A stretch of 20,897 nucleotides of DNA from an uncultured Clostridia bacterium. Lineage in GTDB: Bacteria > Bacillota_A > Clostridia > Christensenellales > Aristaeellaceae. The DNA is taken from the NCBI GenBank assembly GCA_947166205.1, contig CAMVDI010000009.1:1-20897 (forward strand), read 5' to 3'. This document shows positions 7,589-14,666 of the stretch, piece by piece. Position numbers and translations under genes: made by a program. The notes under the pieces were generated by a model. It was not told the origin of the DNA and searched no databases. It was given only the letters and a program-made list of their open reading frames with translations. Every line of letters starts with the position of its first letter. Positions within the stretch are counted from its first letter, which is position 1.

Positions 7589-9004
7589 TCAGAATGATGC
7601 CGGGCTGATCCCGGCCGTCCCTCCCCCGGGGGCGGACAGGCTCCTCAGCTTTCTGCGGGCCACCAGCAGATAGCACAGCATATGGATCGCGAAGGTGATC
7701 CCCCAGGAGATGGGGTAGGAAAGATACAGGGTATCCAGCGTGGGGCTGGCCGCGAAAACCGTCATGATCCAGACGATCCGCAGGCCGCAGGCCCCGGCCA
7801 GGGAAACGATCATCGGCATGACCGAATACCCGATCCCCCGCAGTTCCCCCACCATCACGTCCATCAGCCCGCAGAGGAAATAGGTGGGCAGGATGACGCG
7901 CATCCGGATCATGCCCCGGGCGATGACCTCCGGCTCGCCGTTGTACAGGCTCATCAGCGGCTCCCCGAAGGCCAGCACCGCAAGGCCCATGCTCAGTCCG
8001 ATCACCGTAACGATGCCCAGACAGCACCACAGGGTCTTCCGGACCCGGTCCGCCTTTCCCGCGCCGTAATTCTGGCCGGCGAAGGTCATGCACGCCTGAT
8101 GCTGGGCGTTCATGGCGGTGTATACGAAGCCCTCTATGTTCGAGGCCACCCCGTTTCCCGCCACCACCAGGCTCCCGAAGGAATTCACGGAGCTCTGGAT
8201 CAGCACGTTGGAGATGGAAAACAGGCTTCCCTGCAGCCCGGCGGGCAGCCCGATCCGGATCATGCGCAGGGCGCTGGGCCCGTCCACCCGGCACTCCCGG
8301 ATCTCCAGCCGGATGGGCCCGTGGGACCGCAGCAGGCAGAGGAGCACCAGAACCATGCTGACCGTCTGGCTGGCCACCGTGGCGATGGCTACGCCCGCCA
8401 CCGCCATGCGGAACACGATCACCAGGAGCAGGTTCAGCAGGACGTTGACCAGGCCGGAGATCGTCAGGTAGTACAGCGGACGCCGGGTATCCCCCACGGC
8501 CCGGAGCACCGCCGCGCCGAAGTTGTACAGCATGTTGGCGGGCATGCCGATAAAGTAGATCCGCACGTACAGTGCGGCCCCGTCGATCACGTCCTCCGGG
8601 CTGTCCATCCACTGCAGCATCGGCCGGGCCAGGAAAAAGCCCATGAGCCCCACGCCGATGCCCATCCCCAGCGCCAGGGTCATGGCGGTATGCTCCGCCT
8701 TCCGCATGCGCTGCAGATCCCCGGCGCCGTAGGCCTGGGCGATGGTGACGCTGGCGCCGACGCTCAGGCCCATGAACACGTTCACCAGCAGATTGATCAG
8801 GGAGCCCGTGGAGGAAACCGCCGCCAGGGCGGTATGCCCCGCGAAATTTCCGACCACGATCACGTCCGCCGCGTTGTAGAGCAGCTGGAGAATTCCCGTC
8901 AGCATCAGCGGAAGGGAGAAACGGATCAGCTTCGGGATCAGCGCCCCTTCCGTCATGTCGATCCCGTATCTTCCGCGGCCTCCGCCCCTGTGAAAAAACT
9001 TCAT
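7589..9004 (-). CDS. MATE family efflux transporter (471 aa)
   Basis: A twelve-segment inner-membrane antiporter of the multidrug and toxin extrusion family, likely driven by Na+ or H+. Typical features are LLYNAADVIVVGNFAG near residues 41-56, GDTRRPLYYLTISGLVNVLL in the first half, and the second half repeat starting with RIGLPAGLQGSLFSISNVL and AGQNYGAG. I place the start at 9004 (MKFFHRGGGRG): its ATG overlaps the TGA of the metallophosphoesterase gene by four bases (ATGA) and AAAGGCGG lies just upstream. The reading frame stays open further upstream to 9214, but that part is the metallophosphoesterase gene in another frame. The overlap implies translational coupling. The substrate is unknown. 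Confidence 0.93.
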   Translation of the reverse strand: MKFFHRGGGRGRYGIDMTEGALIPKLIRFSLPLMLTGILQLLYNAADVIVVGNFAGHTALAAVSSTGSLINLLVNVFMGLSVGASVTIAQAYGAGDLQRMRKAEHTAMTLALGMGIGVGLMGFFLARPMLQWMDSPEDVIDGAALYVRIYFIGMPANMLYNFGAAVLRAVGDTRRPLYYLTISGLVNVLLNLLLVIVFRMAVAGVAIATVASQTVSMVLVLLCLLRSHGPIRLEIRECRVDGPSALRMIRIGLPAGLQGSLFSISNVLIQSSVNSFGSLVVAGNGVASNIEGFVYTAMNAQHQACMTFAGQNYGAGKADRVRKTLWCCLGIVTVIGLSMGLAVLAFGEPLMSLYNGEPEVIARGMIRMRVILPTYFLCGLMDVMVGELRGIGYSVMPMIVSLAGACGLRIVWIMTVFAASPTLDTLYLSYPISWGITFAIHMLCYLLVARRKLRSLSAPGGGTAGISPASF

Positions 9005-10089
9005 TTTACCGCCTTTCTGGAAAGCGTGATCAGCGTAACTGCCGGGGGATTGAACACCCGGCCCGAAAGATTCCCGTACTGGGGCGCGGAGCCCATGCCC
9101 GGGCTGATATACTGGGGAATCCCTTCCACGTAGCTCAGCCCCTGGATCAGGCCCTCCTCCGGAAAGAAGCCCAGCTCCGGAACATACAGCGCCCCCCGGA
9201 AGGGCACCCGCCACTGTCCCCCGTTGTAATGCCCGGCCAGGATCAGCCCCGCGTAGCGCATGGAGAACACGTCCTCTTTTCCGCCCCAGCTCATCATATC
9301 CCGGACATAATCCTCCGTCAGCGGCACATGGGTCAGCACGATCTGGATATCCTCCGGCCTGAACTGCTCCCGGGCCTCCCGGATCCGGCGCATCCGGTCC
9401 AGCTCATACTCCAGCACCCGCCTGCGGGCCGCGTCGTCGGCGGTCAGCGCCGTCGCCCGGCGGTTCATGTCCGCCAGCTGGGCGGTATAGACCTCCTCCA
9501 TCCGGTCCAGATCCAGCGTGTACAGTTCCTCCGGCACAAACCAGATGGTTCCCTTCCCCCGGGTTTCCGCCACCGGCACGTCCAGGATCGTGACTCCGGC
9601 CTCCCGGAGCCGGTCCGCCCAGAAGGTATGGACGGACAGGCTGTCGTGGGCCCAGCTGTCCAGATAGTCCCCGTCCGTATCGCCGGGAATATAGTATTTC
9701 GGCGTCGAAGCCGGCATCAGGGCGATCAGGTCCAGCAGCGCGTCCGGATTCTGATCCGGGCCCAGCATGTCCCCGGTCATCACCACGCAGGAATAACGGG
9801 TCGTCCCCAGGGCGTTGGCCACCGCCTTCTGGCGCTCCCCGAACTCCGCCCCGTGCAGGTCGCTCAGATGCAGAATGGAATACTGCTCCAGGTCCGCCGG
9901 CAGGTTCAGGATCGTCAGGTTCACCTTCTCCAGCCGGATCCGGTTCGAGACGATGTAATTGGAAACCAGCAGCAGGGCGGCCAGCAGCGGAAGAAAAACC
10001 AGCAGCGCGCTGCGGAACCCGTGGCTCCGCTCCCGGCGGCGTCTGCCTTCCGGGGCGAAAATATACTTGTTCTCCGCCCGCCTGCCCAT
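9001..10089 (-). CDS. Membrane-anchored metallophosphoesterase-like protein (362 aa)
   Basis: A calcineurin-type phosphoesterase related to YkuE/YaeI proteins. A basic N-terminus and one membrane helix at about 27-48 place the catalytic domain outside the membrane. Visible motifs are LSDLHG (Asp77, His79), TGDM (Asp107), and LTHVP (His254). The other two motifs differ from the norm: PGDTDGD stands at 135-141 where GNHE/D is expected, and GHYNGGQWR at 286-294 where GHTHGGQ is usual, so two metal-ligand histidines are Asp/Thr and Asn289. A charged helical insertion (about 190-245) lies in the middle. Activity may be altered. The start has AAAGGAGG upstream, and the gene overlaps the MATE gene by four bases. 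It starts 37 bases after rsuA. Confidence 0.85.
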   Translation of the reverse strand: MGRRAENKYIFAPEGRRRRERSHGFRSALLVFLPLLAALLLVSNYIVSNRIRLEKVNLTILNLPADLEQYSILHLSDLHGAEFGERQKAVANALGTTRYSCVVMTGDMLGPDQNPDALLDLIALMPASTPKYYIPGDTDGDYLDSWAHDSLSVHTFWADRLREAGVTILDVPVAETRGKGTIWFVPEELYTLDLDRMEEVYTAQLADMNRRATALTADDAARRRVLEYELDRMRRIREAREQFRPEDIQIVLTHVPLTEDYVRDMMSWGGKEDVFSMRYAGLILAGHYNGGQWRVPFRGALYVPELGFFPEEGLIQGLSYVEGIPQYISPGMGSAPQYGNLSGRVFNPPAVTLITLSRKAVK

Positions 10090-10126
10090 GGGCCGCCCTC
10101 CTTTCCGCCGGATCCTTTCCGGCGCC

Positions 10127-10855
10127 TCAGTCCATCCCGGCGGCGCTCCGGAGCGCCCGCAGCTCCTCCAGCCTCAGCTCCCGCCAGGCGCCCTCCTGAA
10201 GCTCCTCCGGCAGCGGGATCGGGCCGAAGCGGAGCCTCCGCAGGGTGCGGACCTCATGCCCCACCGCCAGAAACATGCGTTTGATCTGGTGAAACTTTCC
10301 CTCCGCCACGGTGACCCGCGCCAGGGAGCTCTCCTCCCCGGCTTCCAGGATCTCCATCCGGGCGGGCATGGCCGTAAAATCGGAGAGAACCAGCCCCTCC
10401 GCGAAGGCCGCCGCGTCCGCCTCCGTCAGCCTTCCGCAGACCCGGGCCTCATACTCCTTCTCCACATGCCGGAGAGGCGAAAGCAGCCGATGGTTCATCT
10501 CCCCGTCGCAGGTCAGGATCAGCAGCCCGGTCGTATCCTTGTCCAGCCGGCCCACCGGCATGCATCCGATGCCGGCATAAACCGGCGGCAGCAGATCCAT
10601 CACCGTGGGCTGCTTCGCGTCCCTGGCCGCCGTCAGCAGTCCGCCGGGCTTGTTCAGCATCACATGGCGGATCACCCGCCCGTCCACCGGCTGCCCCCGG
10701 ACCTCCAGGACGTCCGTCTCCGTCTCCGCGGATTCCCCCGGATCCGAAACCCTCCGCCCGTTCACCCGGACCTGTCCCCCCCGGAGCAGCTCCTTCGCTT
10801 CGCTTCGGCTGCACACGCCCAGGGTGCTCAGCCACCGGTCCGTCCGCATCCGCAT
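10127..10855 (-). CDS. rsuA: 16S rRNA pseudouridine synthase, RsuA type (242 aa)
   Basis: The enzyme isomerises a uridine in 16S rRNA (U516 in E. coli) to pseudouridine during small-subunit assembly. Residues 1-50 form an S4 RNA-binding domain (RTDRWLSTLGVCSRSEAKEL, then VRVNGRRV). The catalytic motif GRLDKDTTGLLILT spans 102-115, with Asp105 as the catalytic aspartate; MLNKPGG at 66-72 and KFHQIKRMFLAVGH in the C-terminal half are also family marks. Length is normal. The first ATG is three bases after the hydrogenase stop; a second in-frame ATG lies six bases later, and the purine-rich end of the hydrogenase gene (GGGGGGCGG) serves as ribosome site. It may be RluB/RluE-like in target choice, which sequence alone cannot settle. 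Confidence 0.92.
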   Translation of the reverse strand: MRMRTDRWLSTLGVCSRSEAKELLRGGQVRVNGRRVSDPGESAETETDVLEVRGQPVDGRVIRHVMLNKPGGLLTAARDAKQPTVMDLLPPVYAGIGCMPVGRLDKDTTGLLILTCDGEMNHRLLSPLRHVEKEYEARVCGRLTEADAAAFAEGLVLSDFTAMPARMEILEAGEESSLARVTVAEGKFHQIKRMFLAVGHEVRTLRRLRFGPIPLPEELQEGAWRELRLEELRALRSAAGMD

Positions 10856-10858
10856 GGC

Positions 10859-12379
10859 TCAGTCCGCCCCCCGGGCGTCCGGAAACAGCCGCTCCCGCTC
10901 CTCTTCCCGGATGCTGCCGTCCCGGTGCATGGAGAATTCGTTCATCGGATAGGCCCGCAGGTTCTCCAGGATCTTCCGGCCGTCGGCCTGGCCCAGCAGC
11001 ACCGTCCGGTCCTTCAGCACCAGGTTTTCCGCCTGATGCTTGGAGGGCCCGCCCACGCATCCGCCGGGACAGATCATGCCCTCCACAAAGTCCGCCTCCA
11101 GCTTGCCCGCCTTCAGCATCAGCATGGCCTTGCGGCATTCCTCCCCGCCGGCGCAGGACATGAGCCGGATCCCCTCCGTGCTCTCGCCCAGCTCCTCCAT
11201 GACCTCCATCACCGCGCCGGCCACGCCGCCGCTGGAGGCAAAGCGCTTGCCGAACAGGGAGGCCTCCTGATACTCCTCCTCCACCGGAACGATCTCAATC
11301 TTCCGGGAATCCAGCAGGGCGACGATCTCTCCGTAGGTCATGGCGTAGTCCGCCGTATCCTTGATGAACTCGCTGAGGGTCTCCCCCTTCTTGGCAATGC
11401 AGGGCCCGATAAAGACCGTCACGCAGTCCGGATCCAGATGCTTCAGATACCGGGAGACCGCAACCATGGGCGAGACGGTGGAGGATTTGTTTTCTTCATA
11501 AAGCTTCGGGAAATGATGCCGCAGCATGGAGATGAACGCGGGGCAGCAGGAGGTCGTCATCCGGCGGCCTTCCTTCCGGGCGTCGATCCACTCCAGCGCC
11601 TCATAGGCGGCGGTCATATCCCCGCCCAGGCCCACCTCCACCATGTCCGCGAACCCGGCCTTCTTCAGCGCCGCCCGGATGGAAGCCATGTTCACATCCT
11701 TTCCGAACTGGCCTTCCGTGGCCGGGGCGCACATGGCGATGACCCGCTTTCCGCTGCGGATGGCGCGGATCACGTCCACCGCGTAGATCTTCGAACCGAT
11801 GGCGCCGAAGGGGCAGTTATGGATGCAGTGCCCGCAGTGGATGCACTTTTCCTCGTTGATGACGCAGATTCCGGCTTCGTTGTAGGAGATGGCTCCCACG
11901 GGACAGGCCTTCTTGCAGGGGCGCTCCTGATGAATGATCGCCCCGTAGGGGCAGGCTTTGGCGCACAGGCCGCAGGACTTGCATTTGGAGGAATCGATCT
12001 TCATCTTGGTATCGCCGGGGGAAATCGCCCCGAAGTGGCAGGAATTCAGGCAGGCCTTTCCCAGACAGAAGCGGCAGATATCCGTCACAAAATAGTCCTG
12101 GATTGAGCAGTCGTCGCAGGCGGGCGGGATGACCGCCACCACGTTCTTCGTCTCGTATCCCACGTCCGGATTCTGCCCCATGGCCAGGCGGATCCGCCCC
12201 CGGACAATCTCCCGCTCCTTATACACGCAGCAGCGGTACTGTGGCTTGGGGCCGGGGCTCACCTGATAGACGATCTTCTCCGTGTTCTCCGCGTTCAGCC
12301 GATCCTCCCAGGCCAGGGCGCAGACCTCCCGGAGAATGAAGTGCTTCAGCTCCACAATGCTCTTGTCGTTGGTGATCAT
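10859..12379 (-). CDS. Monomeric [FeFe]-hydrogenase, probable group B (506 aa)
   Basis: A cytoplasmic iron-sulfur enzyme that makes or takes up H2 with ferredoxin, or senses H2. The N-terminal 190 residues contain cysteine clusters: Cys88/91/102/105/110/114, Cys133/136/139/143, Cys155/159 and Cys179/182/185/189, several in CxxCxxC..CP ferredoxin form. The H-cluster domain follows with the three signatures TSCCPAF (276-282), GPCIAKKGE (325-333) and CPGGC (437-441). Cys279, Cys327, Cys437 and Cys441 match the H-cluster ligands of Clostridium CpI, and Cys278 and Glu333 match its proton path. GPC in place of MPC, and the N-terminal CCVYKEREI segment, are typical of the group B monomeric form. AGGAGG precedes the ATG at 12379. 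The frame stays open upstream to 12787 but that runs through promoters. The maturases HydE/F/G are not in the window. Confidence 0.93.
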   Translation of the reverse strand: MITNDKSIVELKHFILREVCALAWEDRLNAENTEKIVYQVSPGPKPQYRCCVYKEREIVRGRIRLAMGQNPDVGYETKNVVAVIPPACDDCSIQDYFVTDICRFCLGKACLNSCHFGAISPGDTKMKIDSSKCKSCGLCAKACPYGAIIHQERPCKKACPVGAISYNEAGICVINEEKCIHCGHCIHNCPFGAIGSKIYAVDVIRAIRSGKRVIAMCAPATEGQFGKDVNMASIRAALKKAGFADMVEVGLGGDMTAAYEALEWIDARKEGRRMTTSCCPAFISMLRHHFPKLYEENKSSTVSPMVAVSRYLKHLDPDCVTVFIGPCIAKKGETLSEFIKDTADYAMTYGEIVALLDSRKIEIVPVEEEYQEASLFGKRFASSGGVAGAVMEVMEELGESTEGIRLMSCAGGEECRKAMLMLKAGKLEADFVEGMICPGGCVGGPSKHQAENLVLKDRTVLLGQADGRKILENLRAYPMNEFSMHRDGSIREEERERLFPDARGAD

Positions 12380-12425
12380 TCCGCTCAACCTCCTGAAAAT
12401 CCTTTTTCCCATGCCGGCGGGCGGC

Positions 12426-12445
12426 AGAGGGCCTTCGGTCCCCCT
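12426..12445 (-). other. Hairpin in the hydrogenase leader
   Basis: In the minus-strand RNA, AGGGGG and CCCUCU pair (one G-U) around an eight-base loop, about 45 bases before the hydrogenase start. There is no U-run. It shares the bases agggccttcgg with the hairpin at 5096-5112. Confidence 0.3.
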
Positions 12446-12461
12446 TCGGCTCTTTGGTTGG

Positions 12462-12470
12462 ATTATATCA
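12462..12470 (-). promoter_or_regulatory. Extended -10 promoter for the hydrogenase operon
   Basis: Read on the minus strand, TGATATAAT (12462-12470) is a perfect extended -10 box with consensus TATAAT. The region 17 bases upstream reads TTCCCG, a poor -35, as is common for extended -10 promoters. The expected start, near 12455, leaves a leader of about 75 bases before the ATG at 12379. Confidence 0.65.
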
Positions 12471-12491
12471 TGAAAATCTGGCCCCGGGAAG

Positions 12492-12533
12492 GACTGATTC
12501 CAAATTGAAAAATGGATCCGGACGTTGTATGAT
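12492..12533 (+). promoter_or_regulatory. Promoter of the sugar ABC transporter operon
   Basis: TTGAAA (12505-12510), 17 bases, then TATGAT (12528-12533) is a good sigma-A promoter. Three bases before the -35 is GACTGATTCC (12492-12501). The same ten bases, at the same distance from TTGAAA and with the same 17-base spacing to TATGAT, precede cysE (16155-16196). The upstream motif may be a regulator or UP-like site. The promoter is divergent from the hydrogenase promoter, whose -10 is about 38 bases away. Confidence 0.7.
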
Positions 12534-12550
12534 GGGAGGGAGATCGAAAG

Positions 12551-12566
12551 CACCCGCCGCGGCGGG
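12551..12566 (+). repeat. Possible partial copy of the leader repeat
   Basis: The 343 bases between 12380 and 12722 carry no gene. Ahead of the two full repeats, cacccgccgcggcggg resembles the 3' end of the repeat unit (compare cagccgccgcggcagg at 12628-12643) and can itself fold as CCCGCC/GGCGGG. Similarity is short and GC-rich, so this third copy is uncertain. Confidence 0.3.
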
Positions 12567-12581
12567 AAGAACAGCGGCAGA

Positions 12582-12652
12582 GCGCGCCGCCCGCGGGGCG
12601 GCGGAAAACCGGATACCGGCGGCGATACAGCCGCCGCGGCAGGGACAAAGAT
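12582..12652 (+). repeat. Leader tandem repeat, unit 1 (two hairpins)
   Basis: The first of two adjacent units with a 71-base period in the transcribed leader of the sugar transporter operon. It starts gcgcgccgcccgcggggcgg. Hairpin A is CGCCGCCC/GGGCGGCG, eight pairs around GCG; hairpin B is CGGCGGC/GCCGCCG around GATACA. The unit ends with agggacaaagat, resembling the ribosome-site region at the end of unit 2. Confidence 0.7.
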
Positions 12653-12680
12653 GCGCGCCGCCCGCAGGGCGGCGGGTTGA
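12651..12680 (+). CDS. Possible nine-codon leader ORF
   Basis: ATG at the joint of the two repeat units opens a short frame, MRAARRAAG then TGA, 42 bases before the first permease gene. A weak AGGGA lies about seven bases upstream. Its ATG is placed in unit 1 as the permease start codon is in unit 2, 72 bases on. It may be a leader peptide, or just a by-product of the duplication. No direct evidence of translation. Confidence 0.25.
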   Translation: MRAARRAAG

Positions 12681-12723
12681 ATACCGGCGGCTGAACAGCC
12701 CCCGCGGGAAGGAGCGGACAGGA
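12653..12723 (+). repeat. Leader tandem repeat, unit 2 (two hairpins)
   Basis: The second copy starts gcgcgccgcccgcagggcgg. Hairpin A keeps all eight pairs with loop GCA instead of GCG. Hairpin B is GGCGGC/GCCCCC with one mismatch around TGAACA. The copy ends with the working ribosome site AAGGAG and the ATG of the permease gene. The stems are conserved while loops and joints vary, hinting at an RNA structure rather than simple sequence. Confidence 0.7.
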
Positions 12724-13679
12724 TGAAGGGAAGACGGAGGAAATGGAGGGCGGATGACCGGCAGCTGTTTCTGCTCTCGCTGCCCACGGCGGTCTGGTTT
12801 CTGCTGTTCTGCTACCTGCCCATGTTCGGGCTGATCATCGCCTTCAAGAACTACCGGGTCGCCCCCGGCCGGGGCTTCCTGTGGAGCCTGATCTTCAACA
12901 GCCCCTGGTGCGGGCTGGACAATTTCCGGTTCCTGTTTGCCAACAACACGGAAACGACCCTGGTCATGTTCCGGAATACCCTGGGCTACAATCTGATCTT
13001 TCTGGTGCTGGATATCCTCATCCCCGTGTCCCTGGCCGTCATGATCAGCAACCTTCGCTCCCGGAGGCTGGCGAAGCTGAGCCAGACCGCCCTTTTCCTG
13101 CCGCATTTTCTCAGCTGGATCGTGGTGAGCTATTTCGTTTTCGGCTTCCTTTCCACGGATCACGGGCTAGTGAACCGGCTGCTGAAGGCCGCCGGCGCGG
13201 CCCCCGTGATGTGGTATCAGTCGGAGGCCCTGAACTGGTGGCCCGGGATCCTGATCTTCCTCCACCTGTGGAAAACCGCCGGCTACAGCATGGTGATCTA
13301 TCTGGCCGCGATCAGCGGGGTGGACACCGCCATGTATGAGGCGGCCGTGATCGACGGCGCGGGCAAGTGGCAGCAGGCCCGTCGTATCACCCTGCCTTCC
13401 CTGCGGCCGGTGATCATCATGATGTTCATTCTCGCCACCGGCAGGATTTTCAATTCCGATTTCGGGCTGTTCTACCGGTCTACCCGGAACTCCGGCTCCC
13501 TGACCGGGGCCTATCTGACGCTGGACATCTATGTCTACAATTCCATCTTCAACAATCCCCGGCCCGTCTACGGCTATATCTCCGCGGCCGGCGCCCTCCA
13601 GTCCCTGCTGGGCTGTGTGACGATCCTGCTGACCAATCTGCTGGTCCGCAGGATGGACCGCGAAAACGCGCTGATCTGA
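12723..13679 (+). CDS. CUT1 sugar ABC transporter permease, LplB type (318 aa)
   Basis: One of two membrane subunits of an oligosaccharide importer. It starts after a basic head (MKGRRRKWRADDRQ) with a helix at about 15-40, and has some six membrane segments. The inner-membrane coupling loop that contacts the ATPase is visible as YEAAVIDGAGKWQQARRITL (205-224). Helices near 92-108, 125-142, 175-198, 228-240 and 288-308 complete the fold. PMFGLIIAFKNYR near 33-45 is typical of the LplB/YteP group, which often serves complex plant or host glycans. AAGGAG lies nine bases before the ATG. The next permease gene starts 13 bases after the stop. Expression runs from the promoter at 12505-12533 through the repeat leader. 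Confidence 0.92.
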   Translation: MKGRRRKWRADDRQLFLLSLPTAVWFLLFCYLPMFGLIIAFKNYRVAPGRGFLWSLIFNSPWCGLDNFRFLFANNTETTLVMFRNTLGYNLIFLVLDILIPVSLAVMISNLRSRRLAKLSQTALFLPHFLSWIVVSYFVFGFLSTDHGLVNRLLKAAGAAPVMWYQSEALNWWPGILIFLHLWKTAGYSMVIYLAAISGVDTAMYEAAVIDGAGKWQQARRITLPSLRPVIIMMFILATGRIFNSDFGLFYRSTRNSGSLTGAYLTLDIYVYNSIFNNPRPVYGYISAAGALQSLLGCVTILLTNLLVRRMDRENALI

Positions 13680-13692
13680 GAGGAGGGAGAAC

Positions 13693-14652
13693 ATGAGCGG
13701 TAAAAAAAATACGGAACCCATGTTCACGGCGGTCAGCGACGGCATGGTGCGGTTCAATTCCCTCCGTCCCCCGGTGAACGCGGCCTTCAGCGCGCTCTTT
13801 GTCCTGCTGGCGCTGCTCAGCGTGATTCCCGTGGTTTTCACGGCCATCGTCTCCTTTTCCTCGGAGGCCTCCATCGCGAAAGCAGGCTATACCTTCTTTC
13901 CGGCGGAGTGGTCCACGGAGGCCTATACCTACGTGTGGCATCTGCAGGACCGGTCCGGCTTTCCGGCCGTGCTGCGGGCCCTGCTGAACTCCCTGACCAT
14001 GACCCTGATCGGAACCGTCCTGGGGCTGGCGCTGATCTCCAGCATGGGGTACGTCCTGTCCCGCCGGCATTTCCGGCTCCGCAGGTTTTATTCCTTCTTC
14101 ATCTTCATTCCCATGATCTTCAACGGCGGGCTGCTGGCCACCTATGTGATCAACGCCCAGCTGCTGCACCTGAAGAACACGATCTGGGCCGTCATTCTGC
14201 CCCTGGCCTGCTCCCCCTTCTATATCATGATGATGGCGACCTTTTTCCGGACCTCCGTGCCGGATGAGATGATCGAATCCGGCATGATCGACGGTGCGGG
14301 CCAGATCCGGATCTTCGCCCGGCTGGTGCTGCCGGTTTCGCTGCCGGCGCTGGCCACCGTGGCGCTGTTCCTGACCTTCGGCTACTGGAACGACTGGTAT
14401 CAGGCCAGCCTTTATCTGGAAAGCTACCGGCACGATCTGTTTCCGCTGCAGTATGTGCTGGTGAACATCGAGAAGAACATCCAGTTTCTGGCCAACAGCG
14501 ATATGGCCATGAGCGTCCGCAGCGGCGCTCTGCCCACGGAGACCATGCGCATGGCGGTCGTGGTCATCACGGTGGTTCCCATCATGTTTTCCTATCCCTT
14601 TTTCCAGAAGTTTTTTGTCTCGGGGCTGACCGTCGGGTCCGTCAAAGGCTGA
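13693..14652 (+). CDS. CUT1 sugar ABC transporter permease, LplC/YtcP type (319 aa)
   Basis: The partner membrane subunit. Six segments are visible, at about 30-53, 97-119, 132-155, 162-183, 216-231 and 287-305. The coupling loop reads DEMIESGMIDGAGQIRIFAR (191-210) followed by LVLPVSLPALATVALF; its first residues (Glu-Ser-Gly in place of Glu-Ala-Ala) deviate slightly from consensus, which is common in this group. FGYWNDWYQASLY at 229-241 and the C-terminal FFQKFFVSGLTVGSVKG are strong marks of LplC/YtcP proteins. GAGGAGG precedes the ATG. The gene sits 13 bases after the first permease and 14 bases before the binding protein, so the three are surely one operon. Confidence 0.93.
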   Translation: MSGKKNTEPMFTAVSDGMVRFNSLRPPVNAAFSALFVLLALLSVIPVVFTAIVSFSSEASIAKAGYTFFPAEWSTEAYTYVWHLQDRSGFPAVLRALLNSLTMTLIGTVLGLALISSMGYVLSRRHFRLRRFYSFFIFIPMIFNGGLLATYVINAQLLHLKNTIWAVILPLACSPFYIMMMATFFRTSVPDEMIESGMIDGAGQIRIFARLVLPVSLPALATVALFLTFGYWNDWYQASLYLESYRHDLFPLQYVLVNIEKNIQFLANSDMAMSVRSGALPTETMRMAVVVITVVPIMFSYPFFQKFFVSGLTVGSVKG

Positions 14653-14666
14653 GAGGGAGGACGCGT

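Noticed and set aside
9005..9214. Extended start for the MATE protein
   Set aside because: This segment is the C-terminal coding part of the metallophosphoesterase; the ATG at 9004 forms the usual ATGA overlap.
9959..12106. A 715-codon plus-strand frame
   Set aside because: It covers rsuA and the hydrogenase in antisense, both of which have clear catalytic motifs on the other strand.
12551..12723. CRISPR array
   Set aside because: Only two full units, adjacent with no spacers between them, and each is internally self-complementary.
12454..12726. A 90-codon plus-strand frame across the leader
   Set aside because: It starts upstream of the promoter and its sequence reflects only the GC-rich hairpin repeats.
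12380..12787. N-terminal extension of the hydrogenase frame
   Set aside because: It would pass through both divergent promoters and the repeat leader; the ATG at 12379 has AGGAGG and matches the family start.
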